From Carex sylvatica (Eukaryota > Streptophyta > Magnoliopsida > Poales > Cyperaceae), in NCBI GenBank assembly GCA_964058845.1, contig CAXKVR010000866.1, forward strand, positions 1 through 18,773: DNA of 18,773 nt, read 5' to 3'. The position numbers were made by a program, and so were the translations under genes. How positions within the stretch are numbered: position 1 is the first letter of the stretch; each line of letters starts with the position of its first letter. Below the pieces are notes generated by a model that saw only the letters and a program-made list of their open reading frames with translations, was not told where the DNA came from and ran no database searches. Positions 9,729 to 18,622 of this stretch are shown here, one piece after another.

Positions 9729-10143
9729 TGGCTAATGTGCATTCGGAAGCATATGAACCGAAGTGCTTACGGTCCAAATTTGAAATTTCAAAACTCAAAA
9801 AATCGATCCGAACCGTTCATCTTGTTCTCCATATTAATATCTGCTTGGAGACCAAATTTTACATTTTTCTGAATTTTTTACTATTTATTAAGTATTTTAC
9901 AAAATTGTTGATCCAACGGTGGCTGCTGATTTTACTGTTTTGTTAAGCCACCGTTGGATCAATAATTTTGTAAAATACTTAATAAATAGTAAAAAAAAAT
10001 CAGAAAAATGTAAAATTTGATCTCCAAGCAGATATTAATATGGAGAACAAGATGAACGGTTCAGATCGACTTTTTGAGTTTTAAAATTTCAAATTTGGAT
10101 CGTAAGCACTTCGGTTCATATGCTTCCGAAAGCACATTAGCCA
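9729..10143. mobile_element. Long-hairpin MITE, about 415 bp, arms about 195 bp
   Basis: The left arm starts tggctaatgtgcattcggaa and the right arm ends ttccgaaagcacattagcca. Complementarity is nearly continuous inward, through gaaccgaagtgcttacg, the nttggaga block, and ttactatttattaagtattt, to a central palindrome gatccaacggtggct / agccaccgttggatc around a loop of about 20 nt. No transposase frame is present, so it is non-autonomous, of Mutator-like or foldback type by arm length. Clear target duplications were not found because both flanks are simple TA sequence. A truncated relative is at 2759-2990. Confidence 0.85.
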
Positions 10144-10476
10144 CTCTATATATATATATTATACATATATCATAAGAAAAATGAGTTTATAAAAAAAATC
10201 AAACCGTGAATATTTTCTTTCTCCAAATTCTATTTACAGTGCAAAAAAAAAAAATCTCATTTCGCGCATATATATACTATATAGTCACTAAATTTTTATT
10301 AATCTGTATGGTTTTAAATTTTAGTAATATTAAATAATAGACATTTTAGTAATCTGCATTTTAAGCTACTCTTTATACATATTGTACGATTGTGATTGGT
10401 GCTTATATTATTTAGGTGAAATACGTTGATAGAGAAAAGAGCAGAAATAAGCAAATGATGCGATGCAATGAAATGC
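10144..10476. other. AT-rich spacer
   Basis: Between the long-hairpin element and the CDCA7-derived fragment. It contains TA repeats and an A-run near 10243. No gene is supported. Confidence 0.45.
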
Positions 10477-10688
10477 AGCCCAAAGGTGCTTTCTTCTCTC
10501 TTCATTTCATAATTTTATTTTGCTACTTATACTTTTGTTCCCAATCTACTACAAATATTCAATTGATTTTATTTTTTTTCAAAATACCTTTCTAATTTCT
10601 CCGCTCTCCTTTCTTTCTCTTAAGACTACATATCCCTGCAAACTGGACAAATCCAGTCAGGCTTCTTAATTGCTTCTAAAACTTCTTA
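10477..10688 (-). pseudogene. Mosaic fragment of the CDCA7-like gene
   Basis: Three blocks of the CDCA7-like locus occur here collinearly but with the intervening sequence missing. The first, 10477-10600, matches 388-535 (3' flank; shared tttcttctctcttcatttca). The second, about 10600-10622, matches 950-973 (ccgctctcctttctttctct). The third, about 10636-10683, matches 1341-1388 in exon 4 (aaactggacaaatccagtca). The exon 4 remnant reads VLEAIKKPDWICPVCRDM and then hits a stop (TAG). It has no other exon and cannot encode a protein. It is in the same orientation as the parent gene. Confidence 0.85.
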
Positions 10689-10690
10689 AT

Positions 10691-10782
10691 TCTCTTTTTA
10701 CCTCGCCTCGAAGCTCAAGAAATATGGAAAGTAAATTCTCTTTTTACCTCGCCTCGGAGCTCAAGAAATATGGAAAGTAAAT
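10691..10782. repeat. 46-bp tandem duplication
   Basis: Two 46-bp units (10691-10736 and 10737-10782) beginning tctctttttacctcgcctcg differ at one base. Each contains agctcaagaaatatgg, the core of a dispersed motif also seen at 6948 and 12541. Confidence 0.88.
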
Positions 10783-11194
10783 TCTCTTAATTTCCCAATG
10801 TTTTCACTCAAATGGTATGGAATAATGGAATAATGTGTGCTTGGGAATCTGCATGCGCCATTTACAGTCTGCTACTTAATTAATAATGTTAAGAAGAAAA
10901 AAAATTATGTTGTTATTTGTAGCAACATTTTGTTTATTATGGCAAATGGAGAATATTCACAACTGCAAATATCTCTCCTTCCGCTACGATGAGTTAATTA
11001 AGAATTGTTAATTTCTAATACATACATGCACCAAAATTTAATGCGATTAATGAGCAATTTCCGTCATTTTAATTATGAAAATTACTAAATCACCAAAAAT
11101 CTAGTATTTAAATTATAGTTGCAAATACCAATACCGATATATAGAGCTAATTATACATGAAAATATTTGAAATTACTAATTAAATCAACATATG

Positions 11195-11696
11195 TAACGT
11201 ACAGATATAGGATTGGAAACTATATATTTTAGAGCTACACGAATTGTTTTATGGCAATAATTTATCACATAAATTTTTATAAATATCCAAAAAAAAACGA
11301 AATTACAAAATCTATTTAATTTTTGGAAGTATTTCGGAAAGTGCCCAATTCTATATCTGTACGTTATTTGTTGATCCGGGTTATTTGTTACAGCCGTGAA
11401 AAATTCTTCCTGAAAAATGTTGATCTGATTTATTTGTTGCATTTTTTCTAATAAATCAAATTATATTGTATTTCATCTATTTTCAAAGAAATATATTCAA
11501 TATTTCTAATATTTCAATACAAAAAATAAAAAAAAATTGTTTTGAAAAAGAAGAAGCCAAAACCGGTTTCGATTACTAAATAACCGGTTTTGGCTTCTTT
11601 TTTTTTTTTTTTTTTACAAAATAGAAATTTCAGAAATACTTCAAAAAATTGAATAGATTTCGTAATTTCATTTTTGTTTTTGGATATTTATAAAAA
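11195..11696. repeat. Nested inverted repeats, foldback-like
   Basis: Three inverted pairs overlap. taacgtacagatatag (11195-11210) pairs with ctatatctgtacgtta (11351-11366), extendable to 22 bp with one mismatch. Arms of about 67 bp at 11274-11340 and 11628-11696 share tttttataaatatcc and gaaattac blocks in opposite orientation. A perfect 18-bp stem, aagaagccaaaaccggtt (11551-11568) with 11582-11599, is followed by a T run to about 11615. No coding frame. Origin may be nested MITEs or a degraded foldback element. Confidence 0.65.
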
Positions 11697-11716
11697 AATC
11701 AGAATTTATCACATAA

Positions 11717-13547
11717 CTAGATTTCTAAACAAATTTAACAAATTAAACGGGTTATAAACGGCACCAATGGCAAACTACAAAAACTTAAAAGACTGTAATT
11801 ACATTTTTAATATATAACAATATATTATACTACTGAATTGAACTAAAAGATTAAAAAAAATAAAGGTTTAATTATACTCTTGACTTCTGTAGAATACTGC
11901 AAGGTTGTAACATCACTGACACCATATTTACTAACTACAGATAAATTATCATATGAAATTGCTCTGCTTTATTTCATACGGAATTACGAAAGCACTCTTA
12001 ATTTTTGGTGGAATTATGAAATTATTTATAAAAATGACGTAAAAGATATGACCAAAGTAATAGAACAATTTTTTTATGATCCTTCGATTTGGCAACTTCA
12101 GTTGTGAAGTTATATCATTACAAATTTAAAGTTAATACATATTTTTCAAATATATATATATCATCAACTACATGCACAATAAATTGAATACATGTTTGTG
12201 TTTGTGCCCGCGCTTCTTACATTGGAAAATGGAAAGGGATGTTATTTCTACTATTTTTGCTTCTACCGACATGCATGATGTGATATATATATATCAAATT
12301 ATTTCTACTATTTTTGTTTTTGTTTTTGTTAAGAATAAGAATAAGAATAGATCAGCATGCAAGGTCAAACTTTGAAATCGTCGGACATGATCATATGTAT
12401 GTGTACAGTGTGCGCGTGTCCAACTAATCAAACCAAACAACGTGTCATGACAAGTTGTCAGGTATATATTTTCAATGTATTTTTTGGCCTCTTTTTACCA
12501 CGCAAAGGACAAAGAAATTGCAAATCTAATGGTGCGGAGAGGAGCTCAAGAAATATGATTCACTTCTGCTGGTTTCTCTTAATTTCATCCCTTTCCATTA
12601 TATATGTTCTGTTATGTTATATGTGCCTTGCGCTACACGACTACTTCATATTTAATAAGCAGGAATTTCACGTATACCCCTCAAAAACTTCAGTATTAAA
12701 CGGCTTATAGACGAGTAATCATTAGGGGTGAGATACATTAAACTAATTCAACACTATATAATATAAGTCTTTGAAGGCCATCAGGCACATTGAAATTAAG
12801 TTGCTTCTGTGGGTCCTACTAGACACAGAACATTAGACATTCTATTTCTTGACAAATTATATATGTTATTTTTTATGATATTCTTTCAACGTCATATATA
12901 TATAAAATCAACAAAAAGTTAATTGCATGCCACATATATATTTGTGGTAATTAATTTATAATGATTCAGTATTTTTATTTTATGCCAAGTACGAATAATA
13001 CGAAAATGCATTTATGTGTTGCAAGAATGCAATTCTTCTTTTGGTTGTTGGCATTTTGAATCCACTGAATCTGATCCAACAGAAAAGATGGTCTAACAGG
13101 AAATAATAGTTGGCAACGACACAAAATCAATTGTGCAGTAACCATCGGAAAGTACCTTAATTGCAAAATTAAACCTAATTGGCACATAACATGAGAGACG
13201 ATGCAAAGCCAAATAACCTACAGTTTAACCAGACATGCATGTCGTCAACCAAAGTACAGACAAGAGCAGCACCTATATACTTATCGCAGAAAGGAATTTA
13301 TATATATCAAGTGTCTTGTCATGATAAAACTGCAGAAAAGCAAAGGTCATAGGAGATAAGGAGAACACATTACAAAAGGAAATTAAAGCATATATAGTAC
13401 CTCAGAAGCCGTCACTGCTAATGTGTATGCCGCCTCTATTCACAAATTAACACTACCAGTTCAAACTTAATTGGTCCATAGAAGCCTTTGCCAATAAATA
13501 ATACTAATGCTTTTTATTTTTTACTTCTCACCCCTATCATATAAGTA
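11717..13547. other. Gene-poor region with low-complexity tracts
   Basis: Short open stretches near 11880-12107 and 12357-12710 have no recognisable domain. A dispersed-motif copy (ggagctcaagaaatatgatt) lies at 12541. Around 12250-12330 a ttatttctactatttttg motif occurs twice. From about 12980 to 13440 the sequence is less AT-biased than its surroundings but yields no exon set I can support on either strand. Confidence 0.4.
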
Positions 13548-13555
13548 ATTTAAAT

Positions 13556-13740
13556 CAGTGTTGTAAATAACGGCATGCGGTCATCGAACGAACATAGTAC
13601 ATCAAAGCGATTAATCGGAAATAATCGGCCATAATCGAAAATAATTTCCCTATTTGTCAGAAAAATCTATGACAGTTTGATTCCCGCCAACGACTAATCG
13701 GTCGATTAATCGGCTTAAATGGACGTTTTTTACAACACTG
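13556..13740. mobile_element. hAT-type MITE, 185 bp, with 8-bp target duplication
   Basis: Terminal inverted repeats cagtgttgtaaataacg (left) and the complement of cgttttttacaacactg (right) bound the element. Perfect direct repeats ATTTAAAT flank it at 13548-13555 and 13741-13748. CAGTGTTG ends and an 8-bp duplication are hallmarks of the hAT superfamily. Inside, aatcgg motifs are repeated near both ends (13613-13640 and 13695-13715), as expected for subterminal transposase binding sites. It has no coding capacity. Confidence 0.9.
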
Positions 13741-13748
13741 ATTTAAAT

Positions 13749-14427
13749 TTTTAGTTTGAATATAAACATACAGAACGTCCGATATGTTATGTTTTCCTAT
13801 TTTCTCTTTTAATTTTCCTTTTCATGTATTTTGATTGCCAATAAACGAGAAAGTGCATCGTATAAAAGAAGAAAATCTTGTTGAGTCTATTTTACTTTGG
13901 AAATTGATCTCTACAAATCCATAAAAAGTAACAATATCATAATGAAATCCTAAATCTGTGTTCTTGCAATTTGCATCCTACCTATTTAATTTAAACAATC
14001 AAGCAGCCTCCCACCGATTTTATTTTATTTATTATTATTATTTTTTTATTATGTTAATGTTTCTTGAGAAGAGAAATCTTACTAATATTCGGATATTTAA
14101 TTTTATAAAAATTTGGACATGTGATCCGAAGTTAAAATGTATACGGTGATGATTTGGTTTAATCAGTGATATAAATGAATATACTCATAAAATAGTATTA
14201 TATTTTTATAGTATATTTTGTTTCTTACGAATAAATTTTGTATCACATACAAATGGATATAAAGTGTAAAATAAAAATACTGACAATTAGAAGTGTGAAA
14301 TTAAAAAGTTCCTAGATGTATTATGATTGGATTTTGAATAAACAAAATTATATATGTTACAGATAATAACGAGGCATGTTAATTATTAAAAAAATGAGAA
14401 TATCAAAGGAGATATCCCAGTCCCATT
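13749..14427. other. AT-rich intergenic sequence
   Basis: Upstream of the GeBP promoter region. No gene or clear repeat was recognised. Confidence 0.45.
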
Positions 14428-14607
14428 CGAGTGCCTATCTTCTGAGATATCTCAACTTTTGCGTGACCGACGTGTCCGGTGCCTATTCGGGGGTAGCGTA
14501 GGGGCCAGTATTATTGAGCTTTGAGATCCGTGTAGAGTATATTTGAACGGTTTAGAGTTTTCTAAAAGTCACGCAAAATTTGAGATATCTCAGAGGATAT
14601 GAATTCG
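14428..14607. mobile_element. 180-bp element with 40-bp terminal inverted repeats
   Basis: The arms 14428-14467 and 14568-14607 are complementary at 35 of 40 positions and share tctgagatatctcaa and ttttgcgtgac. The interior is more GC-rich than its surroundings (gaccgacgtgtccgg, ggggtagcgtagggg). ATTCG occurs at both edges (14425-14429 and 14603-14607) but overlaps the arms, so no target duplication is claimed. It lies about 150 bp upstream of the GeBP-family start codon. Confidence 0.72.
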
Positions 14608-14756
14608 TTCCAGTTTCCCAGATTTCTTGGTTGAAGTGCAAAAAGGCGCTCTCTCTTGAGTTCTCTTCAACGCCATTGTCTCTTCATTCACCTTTCTTCT
14701 TGTTCTCTAAAGTCTGAAGCTCTACCTTTTTTCTTTCTCTAACTTATTAAATTTTA
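14608..14756 (+). promoter_or_regulatory. Putative core promoter and CT-rich leader of the GeBP gene
   Basis: Between the 40-bp-TIR element and the first ATG the sequence becomes pyrimidine-rich (cgctctctcttgagttctct, caccttcttc-like runs, ctttctctaac), as is common in plant 5' leaders. No obvious TATA box was seen. Part of this leader (tctctaacttattaaatttt before the ATG) is echoed before the second ATG at 15193, so the duplicated unit included some 5' UTR. Confidence 0.4.
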
Positions 14757-15570
14757 ATGGCAGTCAAGAAACTAATCTCATCTCCATCTGCCTCCTCCTC
14801 CTCTGACTCTTCTTTCGAGCGGTTTGTGGCACAAGGCGCTCCATCTCTTAAGCACAAGCAACAACACAGCAAAGAAGGAGAAGAAGACGACGAGAAGGCC
14901 AAGTCACCGGCCACAAAATCTGTTTCTCACCCCTCCCAGGCCCACCAATCATGTTCTGAACAAGACAAAATTAAGGAATCTGTACCTCACCCCTCTCAGC
15001 AATCTTCTTCTTCTTCTTCATCATCATCAGAAGAAGAAGATGCAAAGTCGCCGGTTGAAACTTCTGAATCACTTGTTCAATCAGAAAAGAAAAAATTAAA
15101 ACCTAATTCTATACCAGGTCAGTCTCTCTCTCCAATTGTTTCTTCTCTGAACCTCAATTTGTATTCTCTCCTTAATATTTCCTCAAATTTCAATGGCAGC
15201 CAAGAAACAAATCTCATCTCCAACTGCCTCGTCCTCCTCTGACGAAGAGCAGTTTGTGGCACAACCCGTTCCATCTCTTAAGCGTAAGCAATGCAACAGC
15301 AAAGAAAGAGAAGAAAAAGAATCAGAAGGTGAGTCCTCTGATGAAGAAGAAGAGGAGGAGAAGGCCAAGTCACCAGCTACAAAATGTGTATCTCACCCAT
15401 CCCAGGCTCAGCAATCCTGTACTGAAAAAGAGAAACAGAAAGAATCTGTAAGACACCTCTCTCAGCAATCTTCTGAAGAAGAAGAAAAAGAAGATGCAAA
15501 GTTGCCGCTTGAAAATTCTGAATCACTTGTTCAACCACAAAAGAAAAGGTTAAAACTTAATTCTGTTCCA
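14757..15570 (+). repeat. Tandem duplication of the GeBP N-terminal coding region
   Basis: Copy A is 14757-15117 and copy B 15193-15570, offset 436 bp. Shared peptides include SSSSD, FVAQ, KAKSPATK, VSHPSQA, ESLVQ and LNS/PNS followed by IP or VP. DNA identity is high at both ends and lower over the Ser/Glu repeats, where copy lengths differ. Copy B continues into the DNA-binding domain; copy A ends at the candidate splice donor. Confidence 0.92.
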
Positions 15571-16167
15571 GCTGATCAGTCACCCTCTAGAGCTACAAAT
15601 TCTACAGTCCAACGAATATGGAGTGTAGAGGATGAGTTGGTACTCCTTCATGCTTTGTCTCACCATCATAACACATATGGTAAACTTCCTTCTTCAAAGG
15701 AATATTGCTCCTTTCTCACAACCATAATTGGATCCCTTACCTTCCTTGCTACTGAGAAACAACTTGGTAACAAGATACGTACATGGAAAACTAACTATGC
15801 TCAGAGGAAAAAGAAGATGGGTTCTAAACCTAAACCTAAACCCTTAAATCCTCATGAAATTGAAGTGTTTAAAATTTGTGCAAAATTATTTGAAGATGTT
15901 AGTGACACAAAATCAGTTGGGGGGGTGGCCAAGGCCAAGGCCAACAGCTCGATTTACTTGAGGGAAGTGATTAGTAGGCAGAAATTGCCGACATGGCTTT
16001 CTACTGTTGAAGACATGGTCCAACAACTTGGTGAATCGAGAGCACGTGATTTGGAGGCAAAGGCCAAGCAGTTGAGTATTGATGAGGTGAAATTGCATGC
16101 AAGGGAGGCGAAGCTCATGGCAGACTTGTTTGATTTCATAGCAGATGGGATGGCTGGTGATGGTTAG
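14757..16167 (+). CDS. GeBP/DUF573-family transcription factor with duplicated N-terminus
   Basis: Proposed exons 14757-15117 and 15200-16167; 1329 nt, 442 aa. The intron 15118-15199 (82 nt) has donor CAG|GTCAGT, a U-rich body and acceptor GGCAG|CC, and the frame is exactly kept. The alternative is a single-exon 324-aa protein starting at 15193. In that numbering, residues 1-140 are Ser, Glu and Lys rich and probably disordered. Residues 141-236 form the GeBP DNA-binding domain (IWSVEDELVLLHAL, YGKLPSSKEY, TEKQLGNKIRTWKTNY, HEIEVFKICAKLFED). Residues 255-318 are helical with spaced hydrophobics (WLSTVEDMVQQLG, LHAREAKLMADLFDFIADGM), matching the family's leucine-zipper-like C-terminus. GeBP proteins are nuclear, plant-specific regulators linked to cytokinin responses and trichomes in Arabidopsis. 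Exon 1 encodes a second copy of the N-terminal module (KKLISSPSASSSSDS, KAKSPATKSVSHPSQA). Confidence 0.9.
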
Positions 16168-16571
16168 TCAATTAGTGAATTAGTAGTACGTAGTTCTTAT
16201 TTTGCAGTCACATTTTATATTTTGTAGCTTTTGTCTAAAAGCAACTCGTGCATGTATGCAAGTCACTGAATTTTATTTTGTAGTTGTTTTTTTTGAAGTT
16301 CTATGATTAGTGGCATTTTTTTGACCTTTTTTGTTCTTGCATGTGAAAATTGAACCAAGTTGACAAAAACTTTAATCTTTCCAAGTCTTAATTTTAGTTA
16401 AAATCAATTTAGTTTTATTTGTTTTTATGTATCATCCACTCGTGCTGAGAGCCAAAACAGAAGAGACAAGCAGCTTGTAAATTTTATTTTAAGTTGGAAA
16501 TTGGAACCCATATAGATAGGCTAACCAGTAAATCGTAAACAGTCCTTGCAAAAGGCCTGTAAAATTGTAAG
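16168..16571 (+). other. Probable 3' UTR and downstream flank of the GeBP gene
   Basis: T-rich sequence directly following the stop codon. No distinct polyadenylation hexamer was assigned. No gene is supported. Confidence 0.4.
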
Positions 16572-16672
16572 AATTGGGGGTGACTGGATCAGTTTTTTCT
16601 GGTAAAAAGGATCCCTGCTACAATTGGGGGTGGGGGTGGGTGTATCAGTTTTTCTGGTACAAAGGGTTTTGC
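16572..16672. repeat. 50-bp imperfect tandem duplication with G-runs
   Basis: Two units start aattgggggtg at 16572 and 16622 and share tatcagttttt/ggatcagtttttt, then tctggta. A partial third tatcagtttttc lies near 16743. The second unit has expanded G-runs (gggggtgggggtgggtg). Confidence 0.7.
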
Positions 16673-17168
16673 ATGGCACAATCTCAATCTTCAAGTACAA
16701 GTATATTATTGGAAGAGTGCAAACAATATTATCAATCTGTCTGTATCAGTTTTTCTTTTCTGAACCAGTAAAGTAATATTGAATTTAAAGGAGGAGTTGC
16801 CAAAACTATTTTTCTAAAAAGATAAAAGTAATTGTAGGATATTAAGCTGATGTATCGATAAAAATTCCCACAAATATGTATTTATATATGTAGCTTGGTG
16901 AATGATGAATATGAGTTACAAATTAGAGGAATTGGGTAGAACTAGTTAATGAATGTAATATACTTTCAGTTTAATTATAATGTGCAATTCATTAATGAAA
17001 TGGACATTAGCACAAGACTATCATTAGAGTAGTTACAGACACAAGCACAATGTTCTACAGTGCAATATTAATTAAAGGTTCAATATACTGTAGCAAATTA
17101 AATTCAATTAAATTCACTTCCAGTTGCTTTATATTTAGTTTCAGCTTGTAGCTAGGTTGTATTTAATT

Positions 17169-17360
17169 TCTAATTGCAGTTTGTAGGTTTCTATCTTTAC
17201 ATCTTATATTTTTTGATTGATTTCCTTCTAGTTCTATGCTATTCTGGTATTAATTGTAGGAAGTATTTTCTAATTGCAGTTTGTAGGTTTCTATCTTTAC
17301 ATCTTATGTTTTTTGATTAATTTTCTTCTAGTTCTATGCTATTCTGGTATTAATTGTAGG
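17169..17360. repeat. 100-bp tandem duplication
   Basis: Units at 17169-17268 and 17269-17360 begin tctaattgcagtttgtaggt. Over the shared 92 bp they differ at about three positions, implying a fairly recent duplication. Non-coding. Confidence 0.92.
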
Positions 17361-17530
17361 CCTCACTTAATTTCATAAGGGCATAACTGCATGCAGTTTG
17401 AACCAATTTGTCACTTTTTAATTAAGTCTCTGGGAATTAGTTAAATTTGAAACAAGTAGGCAGAAGAGGCCTTTTAATTTGCAATATATACATTGCTCTT
17501 TAATTTATCTAATAAAATCTAATGAACTGG

Positions 17531-17561
17531 TCTATATTATATTATATTATATTATATTATT
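17531..17561. repeat. (ATATT)n microsatellite
   Basis: About six pentanucleotide units between 17531 and 17561. Confidence 0.85.
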
Positions 17562-17942
17562 TATTGTTCATACCTTCGAATTTGCATATCATAACAAGCG
17601 AGCGTCTCCGGCCTTATTTTGCACATATATTTATGGAATTTTCAATACAACACAATGAATTAGAGACTAGAGTTGTGTATTAATTAATATATTAATTATT
17701 ATATGATCGATCTCTGGAGAGTGGAGACCGCAAAGCCAACATATATATATATAATTGCAAACTATATATTTATTGTCTAAGTTCAAATTTTATTAATTTT
17801 AGCAAAAGTAAAGTAATATGGAAATTAATTAATTAAGATTTTGAGGGCTGTTCTCACCAGACACCAGGTATAAAAACGGATCGGATGAGATGGTTTTTCA
17901 TATGTAATTTTATTCTCATCTTCAGAAAATCAAAATCAAACA

Positions 17943-17964
17943 TTTAATTAATTAATTAATTAAT
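17943..17964. repeat. (TTAA)n microsatellite
   Basis: About five TTAA/TAAT units. Confidence 0.85.
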
Positions 17965-18528
17965 GTCGGTGTTTTGTGTTTATTTTAAGGTAATAGTTTA
18001 GTTTCCCAAAAAACTATTGGCTATGGTTGATTGGGGTGGGGAGTTGAAAAATAGAGTTCAAAATTCCCCAAAATTAATTAGTTTTATAGAAAATAGAAGC
18101 TCAAATGTCATCTCAATAGCTCTGTATGTATACTTTCCCAGAGCAGTAGCTAAAAAAGATAGATGATGATCCCTACTAGCTTAGGCTACAGTCTACACAC
18201 ATCATCGATCTTCTACAAAAATAATCATAATAAGTACACACATCAATAAACATAATTAATAAAATAAAAAAGCAAAGCATATATGTTAAGACTTAAGACT
18301 AACAAAAACCATTCGTTCATAATATTCTATTTTCCTACCAACTAATATATATATTCTATTTGCTGGCTTAGGAGGAAGTCGAAGTTTTTGTAAGTTTAAC
18401 TATATATTCCTCTCCTCTATGGTGGTGGTTTTTTATTTGAAGCAAATATATATTTTGTTGTTGCTTGTTGCTTCTGCACAAGCAAATATTTTGTAAACAT
18501 TTCAGTATATGTTGCTGCCAAGTTGAAA

Positions 18529-18622
18529 TTATTTTGTTGCTTCTGCACTGGCATATGTAGTAGTACTGGTACCAGAATTTGTGGTCAAAATGATTCTGGT
18601 TGGGATGATACTATCTTCAAGT
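18529..18622 (-). other. Possible terminal exon of a minus-strand gene at the right edge
   Basis: On the minus strand, after a pyrimidine-rich stretch and AG (acttgaag), an open frame reads SIIPTRIILTTNSGTSTTTY and ASAEATK and then stops (TAA at 18529-18531). The Ser/Thr-rich hydrophilic end resembles a protein C-terminus more than chance AT-rich sequence. No upstream exon can be assigned and no family is recognised. Low certainty. Confidence 0.2.

Noticed and set aside
11551..11615. Rho-independent bacterial terminator
   Set aside because: Stem plus T-run has the right look, but the context is a plant nuclear genome; it is treated as an inverted repeat.
11880..12107. Plus-strand open frame of 75 codons
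   Set aside because: AT-rich chance frame with no recognised motif, splice context or neighbour supporting it.
12357..12710. Plus-strand open frame of 117 codons
   Set aside because: Hydrophobic, cysteine-scattered translation overlapping a dispersed repeat; no domain and no similar copy elsewhere in the window.
14757..15242. Separate 161-aa gene
   Set aside because: Its last 40 codons are the intron and the second copy in the wrong frame; it is better explained as exon 1 of the GeBP gene.
16625..16642. G-quadruplex
   Set aside because: There are only three G-runs (5, 5, 3) separated by single T; four clean tracts of three are not present without bulges, so support is weak.
16574..16771. 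Plus-strand open frame after the GeBP gene
   Set aside because: It is made of a tandem duplication and G-runs in the 3' flank.
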